From Arctopsyche grandis (Eukaryota; Arthropoda; Insecta; Trichoptera; Hydropsychidae), in contig NC_135356.1 in assembly GCF_051622035.1 (NCBI RefSeq), positions 2,170,001 to 2,234,000 of the forward strand: a DNA stretch of 64,000 bases, read 5' to 3'. Each line of letters opens with the position of its first letter. The stretch's first letter is position 1. Below are positions 24,001 through 35,310 of this stretch, in pieces. The notes under the pieces are model-generated. The model made no database searches. It saw only the letters and a list, made by a program, of their open reading frames with translations, and was not told where the DNA came from. The translations under genes were made by a program, and so were the position numbers.

Positions 24001-27000
24001 CGCAATACTGTCATATCTAGAGATTTGTCTCCGGGTTGGGTCTCAATTTCGCAGTCACAGTCTCGTCAATGTCCAATGTGTCGACTAACGTGTCTTCTTT
24101 TTGATTTGAGCAGTGGAGTTCGAGTATCTGTTGGGCATTTATAAGCCAAAGATGGTGTTTTGCGACGTGTCCATAGTTGACACTTTTGCCGAAGTCCTCA
24201 AGAAGCTGGGAAACGATGCGAAGATTGTCGTTTATGGCGAGTCGAAAAATCCCGACTACCTCAACATCAAAGATTTCTACGCTGAAGTCAACAAGAAAAA
24301 GTTTCAGTAAGTTTTCTCCATCGATATATGTTATCTCATATGCAAATTTGTGTCCATTGCGCATACATATCACCTGTACAATTTGCACCTTGCTTTGAAT
24401 GCAAGCGCGATGTTTTTGCTTGTTGCGTGTACTGTCTCGTTAAAAAGGAATCAATAATTTACAATTCTTCTCTTTGTTTTATACAGGGTGGTCCCATTAG
24501 ATCCAGACACCACGGATGCTTACATATTGTGCTCCAGCGGTTCCACCGGTTTGCCAAAAGGTGTTTGTCACACACATTCGCAATCTATAAGAACAGTCAG
24601 AGGAATCAAAGTGTAAGTTATTCACACAATACATATTCATAATTTAATGTACCATCACATATAGTTGAAAATTTCACACTTTTGATTCCGTTAGAAAGCT
24701 AGAAATTATCCAGGATAGAATCACATCACTCGTATATTGGTGGGGATTTTATTTTTTCGTAGAACTGCGTTGTACCCCTATCCGTTTGATGTGCGCAAAT
24801 TTGTAGCCTTAAGAATGGTCATAAGTCCAAGAATTTTTTGTCATAGCATAAATGATATTGAGTCGTGGAATTTTACAGGATTGACGCTTTTTAATAGTAA
24901 TGATTACTTGGTCTGGCGACTTAACATATACTCAGTCCGCAGTATTGAATCGAAGTTATGCTTAAATATAATATACAAAAATTTGTTTCAAGTCCGTATA
25001 TGAATAGAAATGAATCCTAAACTGTAGTCGATCCGATGAAGTGTGAAAAGGCGTAAAATATATATATATATTTTTTTAATTATTTCTTATTTAACTACAT
25101 AACATTATTACAATTTAATTCAATGCAAGATCTTTAATTATATTACTGTATGTTTTGCTGTCCATTACATGACGTTGACAATTACTTTTATCGTCTAAAT
25201 AATATAAATTTCCATTAATACAAAATATAAATATAAAAATTATTATTTTATATTAAAATTTTGTTAATGTAAATATTTCAAAATACGAAACACGAGCTCA
25301 AAACTAACAAAAAATAAAAGTCAAATTCTACCGACCGCTATAGCAATTCGACGCACGAATAATGTTGTATTTCTTGACCAAAATGCAATTTGAAACTGAA
25401 ACTAAATGTAATTGACCAATGTTAATTGTTTGAATGATTTGAATCTTGATTTTTTTATAATTTGCCTCGAATTAAAATAAACCCAAATTATAAATGACGT
25501 GTGACGTGGTTTAAAAATTTCATTCTATACACTTGGATTTAAATCATTCTTTGTTGGTGATTTAAATTCCAGAAAAATATCAATCAATGAGATATATACG
25601 ATGTTTTATTTTATCAATCATATTATTAATTTTATTATTAAGCCAATCGATCAATGAGATAAATATGATGTTTTATTTTATCACAAATGGTGTGATTTGA
25701 TTGTGATGTTAAGACGGCGCTATCGATGTAATCTCAATAGTCAAATATTTATAACCGTTTCTTTTAAAATTTTAGATTCTTCAACAATCTAAAGATGCTT
25801 CAGTTTTCTTCGCTGTATTGGTTGTCTGGATTTGCAATGACACTTATGAACCTCACCGTCACCACGGTCAGGATCAACGCGCCGCCATTCGAGACCGATC
25901 TATTTTACGAATACAGCGAAAAATACAAGGTACTATTTCTATATGTATATTTATTCAATGAACAATTTTCGAATAGCTTGAAATGTTTTTTAACAATGGC
26001 AATCATTTGTTTTCAGCCTGAAATGGTGATAACGACACCATCGGTAGCAAGGCTGATCATCAATCATGAAAAGTTTAACGATACCGACTTATCTCACATG
26101 AAACTTTACATGTTATCAGGCGCTACTGTGGATTTCGCGGAATTAGCTATTTTGCAGGTATTTATTATACATACGACTCGTGTTATAATTTTCATAAACA
26201 TGACGATTCAGACTACATTTTTTTTTAAATATTTTTTCAGAAACACCTTACAAAAGGTATGGTAATCAATTCGTATGGACTGACGGAAATCGGTGGACCA
26301 GTCACTTATACTACAAAGGAGCAAGGATTGAAAAATGGCACTTGCGGAAAAATCATTCCACACATTCAGTATAAAGTAAGAAATTGTATTATGTCTTTAT
26401 ATACATATATTTTATTTCGTGACTGTTGACTAGAATAGAGAGGAAGTTGGTGACTCGCATTGGATCAGCTAAGGTTTTTCTGAGCAATAGACGTTAAATT
26501 AAAGGATAATTACTTTCATTTTGACCAATTAAGGTCTATTCAAACTATCCAGCAATTAACGTTTACATTAATTACAAGGAAAAACCGGCTTAAATGTACA
26601 TTACAGATTGCATTTCCTACCTTCTATTTTCGCCGTGGTTATCAAACGGCGGAACTTGTATTTTGGATCATGTGTCCGAGGTACTCCATCTTTCTCCGTT
26701 TGATGACAGAAACAAGTTCCATGCCTCTCTTTATCATGCTGACGACAGCTCCATTTAAGACTTTTTTGGTCCATGGCATACGCCTGTAGACTCACATCTC
26801 GAATGCGGCTGATCATCGTGGTCTTCAGAGTCCACATTTCGCATCCATGTAGCAACTTGACGCGTTTGAGAAATTCTTCGCGAATCTCAAACGCGTACGA
26901 AGATTGAGATGCTTGTTTGTAAGCGCCGCTTTAATTTTGATAAACGCTGTTCTAGCCATATCTCGATGCGGATTCTTAAATCTTCATCTGGGTCTATTTC

Positions 27001-29778
27001 TTCATTTAACCAAGTATCCAGGTATTTAAATATGTTGACTCTTTCTAATACCTTTCCATTCAACGTTAGATCACCAGTGTCTGTTCGCATTATATCAACT
27101 AGCATAAATTTCGTCTGATTTATATGAATTTATGCACCGACCTCTTCGATTGCTTTCTTGGTGTATACGGTCTAGAGATCTTAGCAGGTCTGCTAAATTT
27201 TCAGCGACTAGTGCCAATCAGCATATCTTATATTGGTGATTGTCTCGCCACCTATCTTGATACCCTCTGCTTCTTGGAGGGCATCGTGGAAGATGGATTC
27301 GGTGTAGGTGTTAAAAAGAGTAGGTGATAGGATGCATTCTTGTCTGACGCCCCGCTCTATAGGAATCTCATCAGTGAATTGATCATCGACGAGCACTAAC
27401 GCAGTCTCATTCCAATAAATATTTCGTAGCAATCTGACATCTCTGTCAATCAGGCGAATGTGTTGGACACCTTTTCAAAGTCTATAAAGCAGAAAAGGGC
27501 GTCTCGGGTACCCAAGCCCCGTCTGAACCCAAACTGCTCTCAGCCAATCGTCTCTTCGCACCGTGAGTAAATTCTGCCCTGTATTATCCTTAGTAGGACT
27601 TTCAATGTGTGACTCATTAGGCTAATTATTCTGAAGTTGCTACACGTCCTCGCGTTACTCTATTTTGACAATGGGATAAATATGGATTTTAACGAACCGC
27701 TGGGTAGTTCGCCTGATTAGTATATTTTATTGAAGAGTTTTGTGCGAACTTCTATGCTGTCGTTGTTCATCAGGAATCAGATCCGGTCCAGTAGCTTTCC
27801 GACTCTTTGCTAGTTTTATAGCATGATTTCAATATATGTATTTGGTCCCGTTTCTGGATCTTCAATATGCTCTCCGGTCTCTCTATTGTCTTCGAAGAGC
27901 GATTTTGTGTACTCAATCCATTCTGATTTCTTCTCATCCATATTTTAAATGATTTTTCCATTTTAATCTTGAAATCTTTTTTTCTGAATGATCATGTTGC
28001 ATCTTTTAGTTTTTTATGTACGCCAAATTCCTCGTGTTTTTCTTGTAACTCAATTTCAATTTCGTCACATTTATTTTACATTTTCTTTTTTTTTTCTTTA
28101 ATTTTCCTTTGAATTTGGCGGTGAATATTCATATATTGTGTTGGATTATTATTTTTGCGTCGTATCACCGAGTCAATATTGTCGCAATATGTATGACGTT
28201 TCCGAAAATATTCACGTGCGCATACGCACTTTTGCTATTACGCGTGCACTCGCCACCATGGCCAAATAAAACCGGTTGTGCTCGGTACATTACGGTGACA
28301 TGTACTGATGTATAGTGTGAATAGATTTTGTCGGCTACTGTTGTTACTTCCTGTTACGTCTACGCCACGTTAGACGTAAATGTGTCCATACAAATGTACC
28401 AAAGAATAATTTTCGTACTTCGAGGCGTGCTGTACTGGTGTGAATAGACCTTGAACCATTTCCTCGACTATTATAGACGCCATGCTTAAAATTCAAGTAT
28501 AAACAAAAAACTTTAGGGCTGATTCACCATTAAAAAAAAAAAAAAGATAAGTTTCGTCACTAGAATAAATATTACAATATATGGTCGAAAACTCGATATT
28601 TTTAGTTTCATAGATTAAAATTACATAAATTAAGAGATCTTTTTTAAGCGTTTAGTGTACTATGTATGTACTTGATTACAGTTAGTCGACATAAGCGACG
28701 GGAGAATAATAGACAGCCCTAACGAAGCGGGGGAACTTTACTTGAAGTCAGCTAGTATGATGAGCGTGAGTACAACACATTTTACATTTTATTTATGTGT
28801 ATACGCTACTGAATGAATGCATTATTAAAATATGTGCTATAATTTGAATCTATAGGGCTACTACGGGAATCCGCAAGCGACTGCCGAAGCTCTGGACAGC
28901 GAAGGATGGTTCAAAACAGGCGATCTGGTCAAGTTGGACGAAGAGGGTTACGTGTACATTGTCGATAGGCTCAAAGAAATCTTCAAATACATGGGATACT
29001 GTGTAAGTTTTTTTGCAAACAAAAATAAATCAAAATTGTGATTTTCAAGTCATTTGTAAATTATGTTTAAACTCGTGATAGATCGCCCCAGCTGGCATTG
29101 AACACGTCATCAACAGCCACGAGGGTGTTACAGACAGTGCAGTCATCGGTATTGACAACAAGGATTCAGGACACGTTCCATTGGCTTTCATTAAACGCAA
29201 AGAAGGCTCCAATGTCACAGCTCAAGAAATTAAAGATTTGGTCGAAGGTATGTTGTAATTTGAAAAAGTTATGTCAGAGAAAGAATCACATGCGGCATTG
29301 CATGATTTAGGGATTTCCTATCGTAGCAGTTTCTCACATAGCAACAATTTGACACAGACGAGGCTTTTGTTCACAATACAATTGTGCACTGGTAGAGCTA
29401 TCGTACATATACCAGTAGAGAGGTCGTGGGTTCAAGTCCCGGTCAAATTCGCTGCTGGCGAGATCTTGATTAAAACATAGATCGACCGTCTCCTGCTGGA
29501 ATATTCCCATTTTTTAGCTTAATTGTTGCGACAGATCCAATAAATCATTCTATTCTCTATTGTATGTTTGAAAAATAAAATCGAATGTTAATCTTTATGA
29601 ATATGAAGTGTCAAGTTTGTATATTAATGTTTGTTTTTCATTGTTTTCAGACAAATTGGCGTTCTATTGCGAGTTGAGAGGCGGAGTGGTTTTCCTTGAC
29701 GATATTGAATTGACGCCATCTGGAAAGATCATAAAGAAGGGTTTGAGAGATTTGGCTAAGACCATCGTACCCGAATAG
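21041..29778 (+). CDS. Acyl-CoA synthetase, 4-coumarate-CoA ligase / luciferase-like (11 exons)
   Basis: Exons: 21041-21121, 23663-23870, 24114-24306, 24487-24612, 25776-25929, 26017-26157, 26241-26375, 28682-28765, 28856-29002, 29082-29247, 29651-29778. They total 1563 nt, 520 residues plus TAG, and every junction keeps frame. Adenylate-forming enzymes activate a carboxylate with ATP and transfer it to CoA. Visible motifs: phosphate-binding CSSGSTGLPKGV (176-187), YGLTE (313-317), EGWFKTGD (390-397, ATP-ribose Asp), DRLKE hinge (411-415) and TPSGK with the catalytic Lys near 504. Length fits the family (about 520-550). The start is the first ATG in frame with exon 2, giving MSKAAPTNHLG. No signal peptide is seen and the C-terminus IVPE lacks a peroxisomal SKL-type signal, so it is probably cytosolic. 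Substrate cannot be told: luciferase-like paralogues in insects are usually fatty acyl- or aryl-CoA ligases, and light production should not be assumed. Intron 2 is GC-AG. Confidence 0.93.
21122..23662 (+). other. Intron 1 of the synthetase gene
   Basis: 2.5 kb of very AT-rich non-coding sequence, donor GTACGT, acceptor TTTTCAG. It holds one clear structure, the hairpin at 23109-23162, and no recognisable transposon or gene. Confidence 0.75.
23109..23162. repeat. Hairpin in intron 1
   Basis: ATAAGTTCGTGCCCGATTTTC pairs with a near-complement (..GAAAACGGGCACGAACTTAT) across a loop of about 14 nt. It is GC-richer than the surrounding intron. No tandem or dispersed copy was noticed. Confidence 0.75.
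23871..24113 (+). other. Intron 2, GC-AG splice pair
   Basis: The exon 2/3 frame (..DVRMSK-M-EFEYLLG..) requires splicing after AAAA at 23870, where the intron begins GCAAGT, and before TG at 24114, after GAGCAG. GCAAGT is the usual extended consensus for GC donors. No GT donor nearby preserves frame and homology. Confidence 0.8.
25257..25430 (-). repeat. Dispersed repeat in intron 4
   Basis: 'ttaatgtaaatatttcaaaatacg' and following sequence to 'tgtaattgaccaatg' recur inverted at 62820-62965. Just downstream, 25585-25690 is a rough tandem duplication of a roughly 90-bp AT-rich unit ('atcaatgagat..gatgttttatttatc'). Confidence 0.6.
26531..28452. mobile_element. Possible TIR-bounded composite in intron 7
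   Basis: AAGGTCTATTCA (26531-26542) and its exact complement TGAATAGACCTT (28441-28452) bound a 1.9-kb block that contains the LINE fragment below. The similarity weakens inward, and no target duplication is clear, so this is tentative. Confidence 0.4.
26600..28000 (-). pseudogene. Non-LTR retrotransposon fragment in intron 7, antisense to the host gene
   Basis: On the minus strand, broken frames follow the same ORF2 as 15900 and 2700. The ATGPDLIP block lies near 27790. The FGFRQGLGTQ-equivalent is at about 27515-27545. LLRNIYWNETALVLVDDQF then IPIERGVRQECILSPTLFN are at about 27320-27435. RYAD (second Asp lost to frame decay) is near 27215. ..NIFKYLDTWLNEE.. is at about 27000-27050, and the LLHGCEMWTL-type block follows to 26600. 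Multiple stops and frameshifts make it non-functional. Confidence 0.8.
29370..29570 (+). mobile_element. tRNA-derived SINE in intron 10
   Basis: 'gcactggtagagctatcgtac' supplies an A-box-like word and 'gggttcaagtccc' a B box, 43 nt apart. An unrelated tail with 'aattgttgcgacagatccaataaat' follows. The head differs from the other SINEs in this window, so it is a second SINE family. It is not a working tRNA gene, since the 3' half runs on without an acceptor stem. Confidence 0.55.
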
Positions 29779-30152
29779 GACTGTTTGCAGTTTGACGAGA
29801 CACTCCAAATTCGTACAAATTATTTCATTTTTGTCCCATTTTGATGCATGGTGTTTAAAAGAAAATTAACGGACGAATTTTAATATAACATGTTTGTTGT
29901 AATTTATTTTTAATTGTTAGCGTCATGCAAATTTTTTGAAATTTGTATTTTTATATGATCACTATTCTAGATGTATGTACGTAAGTTAAAAAAGTTCAAA
30001 TTAAATGTTATAATTTTTGTTGTTTAGATAATTTACGTTCGAATGTATTTTTTATTATATGTGTATTGACATTATTATATGTGTATTAACATTATAAACA
30101 TTATACTTAAAAAGCGCTTATTATTTTTCTGAAATAACCTATTTTCCTTCTC

Positions 30153-30158
30153 AATAAA
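30153..30158 (+). terminator. Probable poly(A) signal of the synthetase gene
   Basis: AATAAA about 375 nt after the TAG stop, in AT-rich 3' sequence. It is the first canonical signal downstream of the stop that I found. Confidence 0.5.
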
Positions 30159-30159
30159 A

Positions 30160-31185
30160 TTCTTGTAATATTTTACACAAAATCATCATCTTCAAACGAA
30201 TTCTTCACAACCACGTTACACGTTTTTCATTTCAAATCGGCCCCTTTTCAATGAAATAGGTTTAATTCGAAATGAAAGAGGGTCAATTTGAAATGAAAGA
30301 AGATCAATTTGGAATGAAAAACCTGTATTAATATAAAGTATGGACTTAAAGTAATAAAGTAATACTTTTTTCACCTTTTTACTATGCATATAAGAGTCGA
30401 GTAGCCTGTGATAACATTTGCATTAAAATCAATATTGAAAGGGTGAAAAAAAATGGACGTTTATAAAACATTTGTACGACATTTGATTTTGATAAGTACA
30501 TTTTAGGTGTATTTTAATAGCTACTGATTCATTGATCATTGTCTATTTTGCATATTATTATCTTATATTAATTGCTCGTGCATAAAGTAAGTAGGGTATC
30601 CAACAGTTCTCTTTTCAACATGTCCTCTTTGTTGACAAAATCCTTTTTTTTATTCTCTCTCTTTAGTTAAATATGCTAAAAATGAATAACTAACTATACA
30701 TACATAAGTTCTATGAAAACGGTTATGTATGAGGTTACATTCTCGAACTCCAAAAACATAAATCGAATTAGAAAATTAATGAATTCATCCGATCAAATTA
30801 TAAATGGTTAAAGTTTCAAGAGTTTACTTAATCAATTAGTTCGAATTAAGCTCTTAAAAACAAACTTGACCAATCGCTTTTCGTTTGGGTGGCATCATTA
30901 ATTGAATGTTTGAATTGGTATTGTAAATATTCCTTTGTTTTTGTAAATTTAATTGTCCGTTGGTTTTCGTTGATTGTCTGTTTTTTTCCGTTACTTACGC
31001 GAATACGAATTTCCTTTCTTCAGTTGGTAGGCGTCGCGTTTCAAATAATGGCTGTAGTTGGCGGACTTTTATATCGTGTTTCAAATAATGGTTGGAGAAC
31101 AAACAACGTCTTTTCAAAACCGTGTCCAATAACGCATGTAAACGTTTCGATAAGTGAATGTTTCAGTTTCAAATTAATCTTCAAA
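30160..31185. other. Non-coding interval
   Basis: 30235-30325 carries a small inverted/tandem repeat built on 'tcaatttggaatgaaaaacc'. 31030-31140 is diverged Helitron subfamily 2 interior (compare inverted 61640-61720). An open frame at 30889-31185 has no recognisable motif and overlaps that Helitron, so it is not called. Confidence 0.45.
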
Positions 31186-31189
31186 TAAG

Positions 31190-31395
31190 GCTTCGCTCGG
31201 TATTTGTAATATAAACCGCTTAAACATGACTAATCTAATAGTAACAAAAATAAATAAATTTAAAAAATTAAAAAATTATTTTTTATTTTTTCAAAAAAAT
31301 ATTTTTTTTTATTTATTTATTATTTTTTTAATTTTTAAAATTATTATTATTTTTTTTAATAAAATACCGAGCGAAGCCGGGTAATACAGCTAGTA
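31190..31395 (+). mobile_element. Short Helitron with inverted ends, subfamily 1
   Basis: Ends ...GCGAAGCCGGGTAATACAGCTAG followed by T at about 31394. The left side, 'ggcttcgctcggtatttg', is the inverted form of the same terminus, so two subfamily-1 ends face each other around an A/T-rich core. Non-coding. Confidence 0.6.
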
Positions 31396-31539
31396 CTTAA
31401 TAATCAAATTAAATTATAGTAAAGTATAGGAACGCATACGTGACAGACAGACGAACATTGATTTATATAGTTATGTAGGATTGGTATGAGTGGTACGTAA
31501 TGTCAGGTTGGTATGAGTGATACGTTATATATTTGCCAA

Positions 31540-31706
31540 CGTAAACATTTCCTTAACTACACTGGCGCTTCATACTTTCGCGTCGATAAAATGTAATTAC
31601 AAATATTATTATTATTATCTTTCCGGACATGCATACAACAAATCCTGAAAGTTTCATCGTAATCGGTTCTTTGGTTTAGGAGCCTATTCGAGACAGACAG
31701 ACATTG

Positions 31707-31770
<64 letters not shown>
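31540..31770 (-). mobile_element. Helitron subfamily 2 fragment plus (AT)n
   Basis: 'cactggcgcttcatactttcgcgtcg', 'ggacatgcatacaacaaatcctgaaagtttc' and 'gagacagacagacattga' match 61500-61640 in inverted order and 6735-6815. An (AT)n tract at 31709-31765 sits where the other copies have their AT-rich 5' end. Confidence 0.55.
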
Positions 31771-31771
<1 letters not shown>

Positions 31772-31810
31772 GTAGCTATATCATACCATACAGCCAGCAG
31801 TATGGCTTAA

Positions 31811-32336
31811 GAGGGCTGTACACCTGAAATCTTAATTTTGTTGCCGTTCCATTCTTCGATATACATATATATTGAATGAATGTATATATTCAGTGAATGC
31901 GACAATATATATCAATATATAAATTGAGTGAATGCGACAGTTGCGCTTCCACCAGATAATACGTATTTTAAATCGACAAAATCGAGGTTTCGTATTCTCC
32001 TATTTTCTCCTCCAAAACTGGACCAATTTTTAAAAAAAATTCATCATCGGTATGAGAAAGATATTTTCTGTGCATCTATCGGTGTATTTTTTTTTTAAAT
32101 CGACCGTTATATAAGCACGCTGGACTCTTTTCGTGGGTGTAAAAAAGAGGCGATTTTATAGATGTTTGGCGGCTCCTAGCTCCTATAAAAAATAATTAAT
32201 CAAAAAAATAAAACAATAGATGCACCCCAATGGTGGATATCCATAGCATATTAAAAAATAATTTCTCTGGTGCCATAATTGAAGAAGGGAGAAGTATAGT
32301 ACGTTTGTATGGACAAGGCGCTGGTGTGCAGCCCTC
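31811..32336. mobile_element. TTAA MITE family, copy 3, intact
   Basis: TTAA at 31807-31810 and 32337-32340. Ends are GAGGGCTGTACACC and GGTGTGCAGCCCTC. It is inverted relative to copy 1 and has the same internal order, including the 'tcatcggtatgagaaagat' word. It has no coding capacity. Confidence 0.85.
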
Positions 32337-32344
32337 TTAATGGT

Positions 32345-32590
32345 AGCGTGAATGTTTTGCACCAAGTTATCGGTGGGTTTGATCCGCAATCGATCGTTTT
32401 TTATCAGAGTTTGCCAATTTTATCTGATCATTGTTGAAACGGTTCCTAAAAATTGGCCTCAAAAAAATCATTTTTTCTGTTGTAACAAATCTTCTGTATT
32501 TATAGTGTGTATAATTTGTAAAAATTATGTACAAAATCTAAATATATAGATATCTCAATGGATTAATTCTGTAATTAATTAATTGATTAA
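32345..32590 (+). mobile_element. tRNA-derived SINE, partial
   Basis: Directly follows the MITE. 'gtgggtttgatccg' is a decayed B box, followed by body words 'agagtttgccaattttatctgat' and 'cattgttgaaacggttcc' and the 'acaaaatctaaatatatagat' 3' region. The stem-loop is missing. Confidence 0.6.
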
Positions 32591-32594
32591 TTGT

Positions 32595-33670
32595 TATTTC
32601 GTGTTCTCCAGATTCTGGAAATACAGTGATTTATGTAATAATAAAATGATGCATTGTAAAAATAAAATATAGATTGTTAGTAGGCATATACTACATATCT
32701 ATGCTATTTTTATTTTATTTGACATTATGTATGATCAGTTTTTGACTCATTTACACCGAGCCAATCAACTTGGAATTCCGCAAACACATGTACATATATG
32801 TGAATACTTCAGATGACAATATTCAATAAAAATCTGGATGAAGCCCCCCATCTCCATCCCCCAGGCTATTTACGTATTTGAATCTTGTTCCCTTGGTTGC
32901 TAGATCAATACATAAGCACTCAATACGAAGGATTAAGAACGAAACTCCATAAACCCACCGTATTTTTTTTTATACGGCGTATATTGAATTTATGTAACGT
33001 GTTTTCTCCGTTTATTAATAGTCGATTCTATTTTCATATTCTTATAAATTTATATAAGACGAACCCCCTCCAAGTATATTCAATAATCAATACTCATATA
33101 CACACGTAACTCTCGAGAAAACCTTTGCAACGAGATTATATACCTACGTACCTGGCCTGAATGTTTTTATTTATTTTCATGTTGAAAGATGAAATCTGAA
33201 AAAATGATAACCTTGAATATTACTCATGTGCTAAAGTTTGTCAAGGTTTGACTCGAGTGTGCTTGGACATTCAACTCATAATCTCGTAAACACTCGTTTA
33301 TCTTGTGTTAAACGTTCATGTACATCGGTAAAATGTAGTGCAGGTCATTAATGGGATGTCCATTGATGACAGGCCATCATCGTTGTATGTTATGTGGCGA
33401 TGGCGATACACATATCAGCGAATGAAGAATGTAAAGTTCATTCATCTCTAATCTCACCTAATTTAAAAATTGTTCAAGATGGCGCGCGACTGCAGCGACT
33501 TTATGCGGACAACGAGGGAAGCTCGATCTCGTCGTATACAGTACTGCATATGTAGAACAGTGATTTCCAATCGGTGTTGCGCAGATTATTAAAGAATTGT
33601 ACACATTTATTTGTGTACATATGTACATAATAATCTACCAATAATTTGATAAAAACTTTACCACAAAGAA
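32595..33670. other. Non-coding interval
   Basis: No transposon ends recognised apart from a possible hAT-like 'cagtgatttccaatcggtg' at 33559. Around 33476, 'caagatggcgcgcgactgc' begins a short open frame in GC-richer sequence, but it has no splice donor in frame and no family resemblance, so it is not called. Confidence 0.4.
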
Positions 33671-33748
33671 ACAAAGGATGGTGCTACTTTAGAATGCGGT
33701 CTACCTTAGCATGCGATCTACCTTTGAAGCGCAGTCAACTATTTTTAT

Positions 33749-34013
33749 AAACCTCCTTTACGTTTCACTTACGATTACAATTCAGGAAAAAATTTGCCTC
33801 TTATCCGATTGTTTTCATATTTTGCCATATTGCTTATTTTGGTCATCAATATAAATAAATGGATCCTCCGCCATTACGATAGAGATAAAATATCGTTTAA
33901 GACGCGTTTGAAGTTTGCAAATTTGAAATCTGGGTGACGTCTATGTAGTCTTTAGATTTATACATAGATGGCGGTAGTAAAATAAAATTATTGGTATTTT
34001 TATTCAAAATAAT
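33749..34013 (+). repeat. Short interspersed repeat 'Q', copy 1
   Basis: From 'aaacctcctttacgtttcac' to an AT-rich end after 'ttatacatagatggcggtag'. Other copies are 35311-35600 (+) and 41850-42150 (-). The 41850 copy shows it is mobile. It has no tRNA-like head, so its class is open. Confidence 0.7.
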
Positions 34014-34205
34014 AATTTATATAACTGATTAAACTAACTAAATTTTTGTATCTATTCTAATGCTAATTTGTTTTATTTTTATCGTAGCAAAGACCTGTTT
34101 ATTATAATTTTTGTTTTTTCCTGCCACCCCATAATGTTTGTATCAAAATATAGTCAGCAGCGAAGAAAATACCGACCCTTACAACCTTATCTTAAATGAA
34201 TAGGG

Positions 34206-34318
34206 CCAACCCTAACTTAACCTAACCTAACCTGACCCTTTCACACAAAAAAACATATCTTAGCAGCCAACTCCTATTTATTTAGGGGTCAGGTTAGGTT
34301 AGGTTAAGTTAGGATTGG
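34206..34318. repeat. Inverted telomere-like words (CCTAA ... TTAGG)
   Basis: About 33 bp built of CCTAA units (34206-34238) faces about 33 bp of TTAGG units (34286-34318), nearly perfect complements, around a 47-bp spacer. TTAGG is the common arthropod telomere repeat. One unit in each arm is altered to TTAAG/CTTAA. Confidence 0.7.
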
Positions 34319-34797
34319 TTTGTTATGGTCGGTATTACTCACACGCGAGAACTGAGACAGTGAGACCGCATATTAAAGTAAAAACTTGAAGGTAGATCGC
34401 ACACTAAAGTAGATATGTGAAGGTAGACCGCATACTAAAGTGGCACCGACTCGTTAAGGTATGTAGACTTTAAGTATTCAGCTTAGTGTAACAATCGTAC
34501 ACTACATAGAGTTGGTACGTTTTATTTAATCAATATTTTCACAAAATAAAAATCGTTTATTAATTTTGAAAGTGTACTTTTGAATTTATTCACAATTTAT
34601 TGAAACTCGAATAACAAGAGTAGACATATTACATATAATTATTTGTCTTAAGTTTAAAATAATATCGAAGATTCAGCACAAATTCAAAAGTACACCTTCA
34701 AAATAAATAAACGATTCTTATTATTTTATCATTACTGTTTTCTTGCTTATATTTGTTTATATATGCGTTGCGTATTTTGTCGACGCGCTATTTTGGT

Positions 34798-35055
34798 GGT
34801 TCGGTGATTATTGGTCACACAGCGCTCGCCCAAAAGTCACTAAAATCTCTATAACGGAACATCTGGCAGTCGAAAAGTCCATCATACTAATGATAACTAT
34901 CATACTAACGATAACTATCATACTAACGATAACTATCATACTAACGATAACTATCATACCAACGAGAAATCGAGTGCCAAATATTCCGTATTAGCGATTT
35001 TCATGGCAAAAATTGTCTTTTGGGCGATCGCAATGTGACTGATAATCCAATTACC
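34798..35055. mobile_element. hAT-type MITE, copy 2, with internal tandem
   Basis: Same ends as copy 1 at 5771. It is flanked by an exact 8-bp duplication attttggt (34790-34797, 35056-35063), the hAT hallmark. It is longer than copy 1 because an 18-bp unit (ctatcatactaacgataa) is repeated about four times at 34888-34968. Confidence 0.85.
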
Positions 35056-35310
35056 ATTTTGGTGTGTGATTTTTTCGCTTCGCGGTTTCGCCACCATATT
35101 AAAACTGCAATATGGTACGTCCACACTTCGGTTGACTCCAGCTGTGGTAGGTGTGTCTTCATGTCATTATTAATTCGTACGATCTTATTATTTCGATATT
35201 TCTTCAAATATGGAAATCACCGTCGTCGATAGTTGTCAAACTTATGTCAATACAAGGATAAAATATCACCGAAAGTATTGCATAGATTAGACATGTCAGC
35301 GTTTATTTTA

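Larger units (their letters stand above)
33678..34445. mobile_element. TIR element with duplicated subterminal motif
   Basis: The left end 'ggtgctactttagaatgcgg' and its continuation 'tctaccttagcatgcgatctacctt' are matched, inverted, by the right end at 34388-34445 ('aaggtagatcgcacactaaag ... ccgcatactaaagtggcacc'). In each arm the motif 'actttag(t/a)atgcggtctacc' occurs twice in similar form, as transposase-binding repeats often do. Inside are a short repeat (33749-34013) and the telomere-like inverted pair (34206-34318). No transposase. Confidence 0.6.

Noticed and set aside
30889..31188. 99-residue hydrophobic open frame
   Set aside because: It overlaps diverged Helitron sequence and has no recognisable family. 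Apparent hydrophobicity follows from T-rich composition.
33476..33560. Possible first coding exon at 'caagatggcgcgcgac'
   Set aside because: No in-frame splice donor and no family resemblance. Only the local GC rise is notable.
34743..34994. Open frame with TIILTI repeats
   Set aside because: Its repeats are the 18-bp expansion inside the hAT MITE.
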